Source: Candidatus Accumulibacter propinquus (GTDB lineage: Bacteria; Pseudomonadota; Gammaproteobacteria; Burkholderiales; Rhodocyclaceae). Taken from it: 64,000 bases of DNA. Positions 31,501-35,622 of the stretch are shown here, piece by piece. The stretch covers positions 62,001-126,000 of the forward strand of contig JADKBU010000010.1 of the NCBI GenBank assembly GCA_016714935.1, read 5' to 3'. Both the position numbers and the translations under genes were made by a program. Below the pieces are notes generated by a model. That model did not search any database. It was not told where the DNA came from and saw only the letters and a list, made by a program, of their open reading frames with translations. Numbering within the stretch: the stretch's first letter is position 1; each line of letters begins with the position of its first letter.

Positions 31501-34500
31501 GCGGCAACCGCCGTCGTCCGGCAAGGGCCAGCGCGACACCGGTTCAACCAGGTCGCGGCCGTCGGCCAGGTGCCGCCACAATTGCGGCAGCTTGTCCGAT
31601 TTCGGGAAACGACCGCTGATGCCGATGATGGCGATGGCCTCGTCGCCGCCGCGTGCTGCGTCCGGCGCTGCGGTGGCTGACGAGAGTGGCGCGCTGCCGT
31701 CCTCCTGGTAGAGCGTGCGCACATGGGCGCTCAGTTTGTCGACCGAGCTGTAGTCGAACAGGCAGGTGGTTGCCAGCGCGATGCCGAAGGCCTCGTTGAG
31801 CGCATGCACGAGATTGACGCCGAGGATGGAATCGAGGCCATAGTCGGCAAAGGACTGATCGGGCCTCAGCTCGCCCGGCGCCAGGTTGAGCGTGGCGTTG
31901 AGTTTGTCGATGATCGTCTGGACGATGAATTCGTCGCCGACGCGCGGCCCGGCGGCGGTAGCGGTAGCCGCCGTCGCCGCGGCGACGGGAACCGGAGCGG
32001 TCCGGCGGCAGCGATCACCAATCCAGTAACGGTTCCTGGCGAAGGGATACGTCGGCAGGCTGATGCGCCGCGGCGCGACGCCCGCGTGCCCGGCGACCCA
32101 GTCGATGGACTGGCCGTCCAGCCACAATTCGAGCATCTGTGCCAGGTCGCCGCTGGCGGCGCGGCGCTGTCGCGCCGGGTCGGCGTCGAGTTCCCGCTGC
32201 GCTTCGACCGGCCGCGACACCCGCCCGAGTTGCACTCCGGTTGCATCGCCGGACAGGAACTGCTCGAGCCTGGCAGTGAGGTCGGCGACCGAGGTGGCCA
32301 CACATCCCAGCCGGAAGGGCATCGCCTCGCGCCCAATCTGCAGCGTGTACGCCAGGTCCGCCAGGTTCACGCGCTCGTCGCCAGGCGTCACGCGCTGCGC
32401 CATGGCGTCGATCGTCGGGCAGTCCTGCAGGCTGCCGTCGAAACCGAATTCTTCCTGCAATTGCAGCAGGTGCAGCACCTCGACACCGTATTCTTCGAGC
32501 GGCACCGCCCCTTCCAGCAGGCCGGGATCGACGTGCAGGAGCGCCGCCAGGCGTCCCCGCAGCGCTTCGGTCAACGCCGACGCGGGCGCAGCGCCGGGGC
32601 GTTTCAGGAAGGCCAGCAACTGCGCCGCGCGGTCGCGCAAGGCGGCTTCGCCACGCGCCGACAGCAACACCGCGGCCGGCCGCGGCGGCGGCGTGGCGGT
32701 GCCCGGGGCAACGTACTCTTCCAGCAACACATGCGCATTCGCGCCGCCGGCGCCAAACGAGCTGATCGCCGCACGCAGCGGCAACGGGCCGCGCGGCCAG
32801 GGAGCGAGTTGCTGCTGCACGAAGAACGGGCTGTGCGCGAAATCGATATGCGGGTTCAAGACCGCCGCATGCAGGCTGGGCGCCAGTTGCCGGTGCCGGA
32901 ACTGCAGGACGATGCGGGTCAGGCCGGCGATGCCGGCGGCCGCTTCGAGATGGCCGATGTTCGACTTGCTCGAGCCGATCGCGCAATAGCCGGAATCCGC
33001 AGTGTCGACGCGGAAGGCCTCGGTCAGTGCGGCAATCTCGATCGGGTCGCCCATTTCGGTACCGGTGCCGTGTGCTTCCACGTAACCGATGCTGCGCGCG
33101 TCGATGCCGGCCTTGTCGAGTGCCGCACGAATCAGTTCCCGCTGCGCAGCCGGATTGGGCACCGTATAGCCGTTGGTCTTGCCGCCGTGGTTGATCTGCG
33201 TGGCGCGGATCACGGCGTGGATCGGGTCGCCGTCGGCGATCGCACGCGCCAATGGCTTGAGCAACACGCAGCCGACGCCCTCGCCCGGAACGAAACCGTC
33301 GCCGCCCCGGCCGAAGCTCTTGCAGCGCCCATCCGCAGACAGCATGTGCGCGGCGCTCAGTTCGACATAGCTCGACGGATGCAGGTAGAGATTGACGCCG
33401 CCGGCGATGGCCAGCTCGCAGTCACCGTGGCGCAGCGCCTCGCAGGCCTGGTGGACCGCGGTCAGCGAGGACGAGCACATGGTGTCGACCGGCAGGCTGG
33501 GGCCGTTCAGGTTGAACAGGTAGGAGACCCGGTTGGCCAGCGAACTGAAGGAGGTGCGCGGCTGCAGCGTCTCGCCGCCCTGCCACAATTCCGGCCCGTA
33601 CAGGCTGAAGCCGCTCTTGGTGATGCCGGCAAACACGCCGACACGGCCACGGTGCCGGCTGGCGATCATCTCCCTGGTCAGCGCCGCGTCTTCGAGCACC
33701 TCCCAGCAGGCCTGGATGAACAGTCGCTCCTGCGGGTCGATGCCCTCGGCTTCGCGCGGCGAAATGCCGAAAAACAGCGGATCGAATTCGGCAAAACCAT
33801 CGATGAAGCCACCCCACTTGCTGTAGCTCCTGCCTTGCGCGACCGCCAACTGGTGGTCCGGCTCGAAGAAACCCGGCAGCGGCCAGCGCTCGTCCGGGAT
33901 CTCGGCGATGCAGTCGCGGCCGGCCTTGAGATTGTCCCAGTATTCGGCCAGGGTGCGGGCTTGCGGATAACGTCCGCTGATGCCGACGATGGCGATCGGC
34001 TCGCTGACGCTGACGCCGGCCGCAGACCTGGTGAGCGGTGCCGGTGTGCCGGCCGGCGCGCGCCATCGCCGGCACGCCGCGGGATGATGCGCGCACAGGT
34101 AGTCGGCCAGCGCGGCGAGGGTCCGGTATTCGTAGAGCAGGGTCTTGGGCAGGGCGCCGAAGACGGCGCCCAGCTTCTGGTTCAGGCGCGTGATCATGAT
34201 CGAGTCGATGCCGTAGCTTGACAGCGGCTCGAACGCGTCGAGTTGTGCGGCGGGAAACCGGGTGGTGGCGGCGAACAGTACCTTGAGCTCGGCCAGGACG
34301 GCCGCTGGCGAAGCCGTCGCGTCCGTGGCGATGTCGCCGGCGACCGCGGCGACACGCGCCGGCGGCTTGAGCAGGGCGTCGATCCGGCGGGAATCGCCGG
34401 CCGCCACCAGCACCTGTCGCGCGCCGCCGGCGACCGCCTGGTAGAAAGCCCGCAGACCGTCCTGCGTCGCCAGCGGCGTCAGACCCATGCTCTCGCGCAG

Positions 34501-35613
34501 CACGTCGGCGGTCGCCGCGTCGACGCGCATGCCGCCATCAGCCCAAAGCGGCCAGTTGATCGACAACAGGCGCGCGTGGCCGGCCGCATAACGATCCATG
34601 AAGGCATTGGCCGCCGCATAGTCGGCCTGGCCGACATTGCCGGTGACGCCGGCGAGCGAGGAAAAGGCGACGAACAGATCGAGCCCGACGCCGTCACTGG
34701 CCTGGTCGAGGTTGACCAGACCGCGCACCTTGGGCGCCAGCACGGCACGCAGGTCGGCAGCGCTCTTGTGCCGCAGGTAGCCGTCACGCAGCACCCCGGC
34801 GCAGTGCAGGATGCCGTTCAGGGCACCGAATTCTTCCCTGATCGCGCGGACGCCGGCACTCACCGCCGCGGCGTCGGCCACATCGATCTGGCGGTAGCGC
34901 AGGGGCGCAGGCAACGGCTGCGCCGGCTGCGGCGAACGACCCGCGAGGATCACCGTGGCCTGCCCGACGTGGCGCAGGATGTCACGCGCAAACAGCATGC
35001 CCAGTCCGCCGCTGCCGCCGGTAATCAGGTAGACCCCGCCGTCCCGCCAGGGATGCCCGGCCGGCGCCGCGGCGCATTCCTCGCTGACCATCACCGAGCG
35101 CACGCCGGCGCGATAACGCACCAGCGCATCGGCTTGCCTGCCCTCGACGCGCAACACGGCGGCCATGTCGTCAACTCCTTCCAGGCCGATCACCTGGCCG
35201 CGCAGGCGCGGATTCTCCAACTGCGCCGTCAGGAGCAGACCGGACAGGCCGAACAGCGTTTCCTGCGCCGCCGGGACGGCAACCTGCACGAGAACCTCGG
35301 GGCCCTGCGCGGGCAAGGCCTTGAGCGCCGCCAGCAACTGCGCAGCGTAGGTCTCGAAGCGGGCGACCGCATCAGCCTGGCCGGCGCACAGCGGTGTCGC
35401 CGCGTCAACCGGTCCCAACTGCTCGCACGCCCACAGCAGGCGCTGCCGGTCGTCGCCGAATGGCCTGCCCGGGCCCTGTTCACGCCAGTGCATGGCGAAC
35501 AGGGAAACGACTGCGTCGCGCCGACCGCGTCCGGCGTCGAGTCGACGGTGGGCTTCGGCCTTGTCGATCCGACCACATTTCAAATCGTGCAAAATCGCCT
35601 GCAGACGGTCCAC
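13525..35613 (-). CDS. Trans-AT polyketide synthase, KR-ACP plus six modules, ending in an AfsA-like domain
   Basis: Giant enzyme of 7362 aa without AT domains. Order (key residue): docking helix 1-25; KR3 (Y332)-ACP3 (S471), finishing the module begun on the previous protein; module 4 KS (C713)-ACP remnant (about 1008-1075)-ACP (S1262); module 5 KS (C1480)-DH (H1925)-KR (Y2517)-C-methyltransferase (LEIGAGTGG near 2809)-ACP (S3065); module 6 KS (C3309)-DH (H3774)-ACP (S4071); module 7 KS (C4324)-KR (Y5089)-ACP (S5240); module 8 KS (C5489)-DH (H5960)-ACP (S6252); module 9 KS (C6510)-ACP (S6994)-AfsA-like domain (about 7060-7362). Every KS keeps the HGTGT and K(S/T)NIGH histidines. DH5, DH6 and DH8 keep HxxxGxxxxP and the DxxxQ motif. 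No thioesterase is present. The start is GTG with AGGAG 6 nt before it; the AGGAG overlaps the upstream TAG. KR5 has Cys instead of Asn four residues after its Tyr, as in other KRs paired with methyltransferases. Confidence 0.95.
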   Translation of the reverse strand: MDRLQAILHDLKCGRIDKAEAHRRLDAGRGRRDAVVSLFAMHWREQGPGRPFGDDRQRLLWACEQLGPVDAATPLCAGQADAVARFETYAAQLLAALKALPAQGPEVLVQVAVPAAQETLFGLSGLLLTAQLENPRLRGQVIGLEGVDDMAAVLRVEGRQADALVRYRAGVRSVMVSEECAAAPAGHPWRDGGVYLITGGSGGLGMLFARDILRHVGQATVILAGRSPQPAQPLPAPLRYRQIDVADAAAVSAGVRAIREEFGALNGILHCAGVLRDGYLRHKSAADLRAVLAPKVRGLVNLDQASDGVGLDLFVAFSSLAGVTGNVGQADYAAANAFMDRYAAGHARLLSINWPLWADGGMRVDAATADVLRESMGLTPLATQDGLRAFYQAVAGGARQVLVAAGDSRRIDALLKPPARVAAVAGDIATDATASPAAVLAELKVLFAATTRFPAAQLDAFEPLSSYGIDSIMITRLNQKLGAVFGALPKTLLYEYRTLAALADYLCAHHPAACRRWRAPAGTPAPLTRSAAGVSVSEPIAIVGISGRYPQARTLAEYWDNLKAGRDCIAEIPDERWPLPGFFEPDHQLAVAQGRSYSKWGGFIDGFAEFDPLFFGISPREAEGIDPQERLFIQACWEVLEDAALTREMIASRHRGRVGVFAGITKSGFSLYGPELWQGGETLQPRTSFSSLANRVSYLFNLNGPSLPVDTMCSSSLTAVHQACEALRHGDCELAIAGGVNLYLHPSSYVELSAAHMLSADGRCKSFGRGGDGFVPGEGVGCVLLKPLARAIADGDPIHAVIRATQINHGGKTNGYTVPNPAAQRELIRAALDKAGIDARSIGYVEAHGTGTEMGDPIEIAALTEAFRVDTADSGYCAIGSSKSNIGHLEAAAGIAGLTRIVLQFRHRQLAPSLHAAVLNPHIDFAHSPFFVQQQLAPWPRGPLPLRAAISSFGAGGANAHVLLEEYVAPGTATPPPRPAAVLLSARGEAALRDRAAQLLAFLKRPGAAPASALTEALRGRLAALLHVDPGLLEGAVPLEEYGVEVLHLLQLQEEFGFDGSLQDCPTIDAMAQRVTPGDERVNLADLAYTLQIGREAMPFRLGCVATSVADLTARLEQFLSGDATGVQLGRVSRPVEAQRELDADPARQRRAASGDLAQMLELWLDGQSIDWVAGHAGVAPRRISLPTYPFARNRYWIGDRCRRTAPVPVAAATAATATAAGPRVGDEFIVQTIIDKLNATLNLAPGELRPDQSFADYGLDSILGVNLVHALNEAFGIALATTCLFDYSSVDKLSAHVRTLYQEDGSAPLSSATAAPDAARGGDEAIAIIGISGRFPKSDKLPQLWRHLADGRDLVEPVSRWPLPDDGGCRHGGFVDGIDQFDALFFNISGLEASYMDPQQRLFLQEAWQALEDAGYAGAAVAGSACGVYVGCCAGDYQDLFLGQPSAQSLWGNMAAVIPSRIAYYLDLKGPALAIDTACSSSLVAIDLACKDLRNGEVAMALAGGVFLQATPKLYTSANRAGMLSASGHCHAFDAAADGFVPGEGAGVLLLKRLADAEADGDHIYGVIRASGVNQDGTTNGITAPSARSQEALLRRIYDRFGIDAAQIRMVEAHGTGTRLGDPIEFGALSKAFRADSGRRQYCALGSVKTNIGHSQYAAGVAGVLKVVLALQHRQIPPSLHYHVGNPAIDFADSPFFVNTTLLPWPEGGRLAAVSSFGAGGTNAHLVIGEAPVSARRHASLPAYLVVLSARSERQLRQQAEQLLTFCRQTPTLDLGNLSFTLIGGRKHFEYRLAVVVGNFDELCAALAAPRLQAPSGRTRQAAATRLWQQCVERLPGAPVYRSELENLAEAYLDGAEPTCAGLFGDGYCRLPLPTYPFARDRYWIAPAAPAEPAAAVHPLLQRKLGDRCFATRFTGREFFLADHQVQGKSIMPGVVALEMARAAFAAELGHETGIRLRDVVWLRPLAGPAPEIRITLDPVAGGSFEFRIGAADDPERVYSQGLVEAMAQVAPHQDLAALRAACAGRSVTRGECYAALRAIGIEHGERLQAVREIHAGAGLAVARLELPDGAAMPVVLHPSLLDAAIQAAVALLPEQRQTALPFALQTLEVFAPCAPAMSAVIRRNATQTLDKYDIDLCDERGQVCVRMLGYSARVLETGAPAAAALSVLLQPVWDAQELPPAPSLTGRMLVIGASPAVLRQLQRFAPQVLELGIDDSVAQIAARLAALDTFDHLLWVGGAAATAEQPGWQEHGVLRAFRLIKALLGAGHDARGLHWTLITSQCQPIAGSDPVLPADAALHGLFGSLAKEYPNWLVRIADVEIGVEWPLEAIFGLPFDARGDAWVWRRRQWHRRQLVPLSSTDPGATGYRQGGVYVVIGGAGGVGAVWTDYVVRRYQASVIWIGRSRPDAALQARIDAFGGAVHYVSADATDYAALAAARAQIERAFGPVHGVVHSAIVLLDQSLARMDEQRFLAAYRAKAAISVRIGEVFGPSRLDFVLFFSSIQSFARMPGQSNYAAGCTFKDAFACYLGQHGSTPVKVMNWGYWGRVGIVAGEQYQQRMAQAGLASIEAPVAMAALETLLGGGAGQLALVRSTRLTAVDGINSQQSVSVYPQTLPSCLGQLGPALPPQQVLVDELRATVGAQMSDLDVLLARLLFAQLREIGLFAGQGIAAMKARLPPLYARWFDESLVVLMRHGWIDTSAVALRSIDGAAAWADWEHAKAPWLQDANRRAQVLLVDTMLRALPDILNQKHLATDAMFPDSSLRLVEGIYKNNLVADYFNAVLSDVLLAYLGQRLAQDPKARIRILEIGAGTGGTSAQVFAKLSRYRDHLDEYCYTDLSKAFLMHAQREYGPGNPYLSYQRFDVGQPIAAQQIAAGAFDVVIASNVLHATRNIRTTLRNAKAALRRNGVLLLNELSDNVLFSHLTFGLLEGWWLYDDAALRIPGSPGLSPQSWKSVLEDEGFGLVAFPAAAAHGMGQQIIVAESDGVVRQATPFIPESSGEPLRAPSGQAEQKPAEAAPPPTGDLVRDKARSYFRELVGETIRIPASEIEACEPLERYGIDSILVVQLTSRLRSVLPDISSTLFFEVQSIDGLIEHLLATQPAALAALLDVATPRLPPASSPLPPPSLPPPPVAAAVAPVAGVRSAARSQDIAIIGLAGRYPQAGNVERFWQNLREGRNCITEIPAERWNWRDYFDPEPGKSGAMYSRFGGFLDDVGHFDPLFFHLSPAEAERMDPQERLFLLQAYSAIEDAGYTPQSLGGQRKVGVFVGVMNGRYPTGAAFWSVANRVSYLLNLTGPSLSVDTACSSSLTALHLAIESINSGMSDCAIAGGVNLILDPQHFVTLSEMVMLSPSDECKSFGAQADGFIDGEGVGALVLKPLADALAAGDQVYGIVRGSAINAGGKTHSYTVPSPVAQARVVSEACARADVAPRTISYIEAHGTGTALGDPIEIAGLTRAFRASTEDRQFCAVGSVKSNIGHCESAAGLAGITKVLMQFRHAQLAPSLHADSLNPEIDFANSPFTLQRALGPWPRPLIEGREYPRRAGISSFGAGGANAHVVLEEFVVPERAAAAAGPQAIVLSAKNDERLRVLTQNLLSFLETHPDTRLADLAFTLQVGRVAMDHRLALVADSLAGVQEHLRAYLHGGSDAVYHGQLSGKRDALAASDGDSEMRRSLAAWAAQGRYDKLLPRWVQGANFDWSDFGIHAGARRISLPTYPFAAEHYWIARAEPRTDAAAPFLHPLVHTNSSDLDGLRFSSTFSGGESFLADHLVQGRRVLPGVAYLEMARVAVTRATRVQDARIVLGNVVWERPFVVEEGQPAGLHVGLSRQPDGSIAFRIYSDAALHSHGRAQIAAPPPAATLDLSVLQARMTRARFSAEQCYAAFATLGIAYGPAHRGLQTVYAGSGEALARLDLPATADAFVLPPGLVDSALQASLALLLDAGGALAAPTAMLPFALARVEILAPCAAAVWAWVAASGDSHAGEQMQKLDITLCDADGQVCARLLGFAARRLTTAQGLAPAADSSTDAALKERTGRYLKGLLARATRLAAERIAVDTPLEEYGLDSVMVIKLTSELEKTFGALSKTLFFEHKHLDELADYFVTAHAGRLRTLFGAPDSAAVAAAAGSAAVPLIGVERTAPPVSSGGVLDVAIIGLSGRYPMAASLEQFWANLRDGVDCITEIPAERWDHSRYYHPDRSRQGATNSKWGGFLDGVDQFDPLFFNISPRDAEIIDPQERLFLEGAYHAIEDAGYTRHSLTESGHSVGVYVGVMYEEYQLYGAEQTALGRPMALSGSPSSIANRVSYFFDLDGPSMAVDSMCSSSLTAIHLACQALQQGDCSMAIAGGVNLTLHPNKYLALGQGRFASSQGRCRSFGEGGDGYVPSEGVGVLLLKPLTQAIADGDHIYGVVRGSAINHGGKTNAYTVPNPQAQAGVIARAYARAGISPRTVSYVEAHGTGTALGDPIEIAGLSSSFRDDTADTGFCAIGSVKSNIGHCESAAGVAGVTKVLLQLKHRQLVPSLHAATLNANIDFDSTPFVVQQHLGPWQRPRIAIDGALVEVPLRAGVSSFGAGGSNAHLIIEEYVAAPPAAAGDDGDGGAVVVVLSARTTEQLAQLARKLLDHLETEQPRLRALAYTLQLGREAMDERFGLVVSSLAELRFGLRQFLDGSDATGAWFRGNIKAGKGALSAFRDEDLQGAIAAWVDKRKYDKLLELWVQGMPLDWRRLYGGPPPARISLPVYPFARARYWIPGTGATLPAATATAAEHAAVTAPPGALDGVVLLHPCWREQAPASSGEACDPGRQLVLCCGAGSVTDARCEVIDCAGVDSGARFAAAAGRVFEVLQGLLREKPRSDVLLQVVVPLDGEGALFAALAAMLKTAQLENPRLRTQLIAISGSEDLAEILQTESAHPHVPQVRYRAGRRQVLEHVELPPAPVLAHPWRDNGVYLITGGAGALGLIFARAILRQAPRATVILSGRAAAVSLPVSAAGMVYRQLDVTDAVAVERMLASIGREFGSLTGILHSAGVLRDSYLLKKSRADLDAVLAAKVRGLVNLDLASRALPLELFVAFSSLAGVTGNPGQADYACANSFMDHYVAYRNTLVARGERAGRSLALNWPLWAEGGMRPDPASVKLMRDRFGLSPLASESGIAAFYQALASGHAQVLIAAGERDRLLDLFDARAAQPGADAAAHLPEAACDLGDRVRAMLRQHAADLIKVGPEVIEPDVALSEYGYDSVAMTELANKLNDAYDLELTPTLCFEYPSIAAMADYLLGAHPAVFARRFAPRTLPTRQPPTQREQPPAAARPAPLPGAPAPIAVVGISGCMPMAVDLDAFWANLVAERDCISEIPENRWDWKALSGDPACEPNTSTVRWGGFIDGIDEFDPLFFGISPREAEVMDPQQRLLMVHVWKALEDAGHAPESLSGSRTALFVGTGASGYHTRFSAAQRSMDGYSATASVPSIGPNRMSYLLNLRGPSEPIETACSSSLVAVIRGVSVLRDGSCDLAIVGGINTIITPEAHISFNKAGMLSPDGRCKPFAQQANGYARGEGVGMLVLKRLSDAEEAGDHIHGVILGCAENHGGRATSLTAPNPQAQAELLRDAYRRAGIDPRTISYVEAHGTGTRLGDPVEIAGLKAAFGESGEQGFCGLGSVKSNIGHLELAAGVAGMLKVLLQMRHKTLVKSLHSEQLNPYFDLADSPFYVVQQTAPWLAQRDAQGHPLPRRAGVSSFGFGGVNAHVLLEEYLPSAAPPVATDRPALIVLSARNEERLLEVVSNLLAFLNRAAEPGPAWLASLACTLQLGRDAMEERLAWSVTTVTELIGNLQAFVARGALGGGMRGQVKRHKEALSVLAADEDAAVLIDAWVAKGKTMRLIELWTKGLNVGWERLYGAGMPPRLCLPTYPFARERYWAAPAATRPVAAGGSLLHPLLHANTSDFNAQRFTSRFSGQESFLADHQVQGQRVLPGAAYLEMARAAVAHTLEDCPGMVLNNVVWTRPFIAGDTPLPLDVVLIEQNDGRIAFAIQSAVEEAVIHCQGVAEVLASGVPAAVLDLPAVQQRMVRGQLSGAQCYGAFAGMGIDYGPGHRAIAALHVGAGEVLARLSLPSLGAGFVLHPGMLDAAIQSSLGLLLDDHGRLDGAAAMLPFAVRRVDIAAPCATEMWAVVANAGDGLDIALCDQDGRVCVRLSGFRTRPVEAAAPRPPGTVVEAPAGELHGQVRAALRQMVSALIKVNPTDIDLDSELSEYGFDSISLTELANRLNSEFDLDLMPTLFFEYPTIVALAAHLVEAHPAVFARRFGAAPATPAALPPQPIAEPQPAPRSRRRLRTAAVPVDTASEPIAIVGMSACLPMAADVDAFWDNLLAGRDCISEIPASRWDWRAVYGDPGREANRTNVKWGGFIDGVDQFDPLFFGITPREAEVMDPQQRLLMTHVWKAIEDAGYAAQTLSGSRTALFVGTGASSYGSLLARSPRAHDAFSSTAVVASMGPNRMSYFLNLHGPSEPIETACSSSLVALNRGVAVLRDGSCDMAIVGGVNTMVTPDAHISFSKAGMLSPDGRCRTFSPQANGYVRGEGVGMLVLKRLSDAERAGDPIHGLIRGCAENHGGRASSLTAPNPVAQAALLRETYARAGIDPRSIGYIEAHGTGTRLGDPVEINGLKSAFGELGAQAFCGIGSVKSNIGHLELAAGVAGVIKVLLQMRHRTLVKSLHSEHISPYIELAGSPFYVVQETTPWLAQRDAQGRELPRRAGVSSFGFGGVNAHVLLEEYLPPAREAPPATGRPALIVLSARNEERLQEMAANLLACLRARPAQADDDNAAWLESLAYTLQVGREAMDERLGWAVSSLPELIDHLHAFVVDAALGSGVRAQVRRHRETLSLLADEDGASLLVDDWLARGKYTRLLEMWARGLSVDWQRLYRGATPRRLSLPSYPFARERYWIDAAPLVALPASPPAPPAATDVRGRVVACVAELSGLPAADFADDGDLHARGFDSVFLLQLAAALTREFPVLDRQQDGDALLCCSSIAALVAYIEQAGPPAPTATLLAFTPPARQGSEITAQVLRRDARNVLCEALRIEASEPLSLKARVVVDQSHPFLFDHPLDHISGLHLGAAMSEAVKVAHMHRYGLAPETAVCVSTLALDFVEVCRKQPEALVHVVATSAHDEYTASVSQEGRVMVRASFAVHGGAPRPSGASAPPPGLRPASPHTLNKRNEANVLLSEVQGGADRPGCWLLAPGVASFVTDFPGRMIDSVVLAEAARQGLRLFSATGPGQPEPAARRAAQVDLLKTLEVSLQRPLYWDEGVYLELLACDRFEIGSAARLRIDGVFLVAGAQVGRFSASALSLSPALHQQWDHSGRAGL
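13528..14436 (-). other. AfsA-like double-hotdog chain-release domain of the large PKS
   Basis: The last 300 or so residues of the synthase (about 7060-7362) match the A-factor synthase fold instead of a thioesterase. The first hotdog has FDHPLDHISG (Asp7104, His7105), the family's DHPxDHxxG signature; the second begins near NKRNEANVLLSEV and contains PGRMIDSVVLAEAARQG (Asp7252), like the second repeat of AfsA/ScbA. AfsA joins a beta-ketoacyl thioester to dihydroxyacetone phosphate; the ester then cyclises to a butenolide phosphate. The preceding module has no reducing domain, so it delivers a beta-ketoacyl chain, the required substrate. Confidence 0.85.
32389..32592 (-). other. Inactive ACP-like remnant inside the module 4 linker
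   Basis: Residues about 1008-1075 of the large PKS read like a carrier protein (AALLHVDPGLLEGAVPLEEYG) but the phosphopantetheine site GxDS is GVEV: Asp is Glu and Ser is Val (codon 32476-32478, residue 1046). It cannot be charged. It splits the normal KS-to-ACP linker of module 4, which otherwise continues to LPTYPFARNRYW and a functional ACP at S1262. Confidence 0.65.
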
Positions 35614-35622
35614 TCCGTTCTC

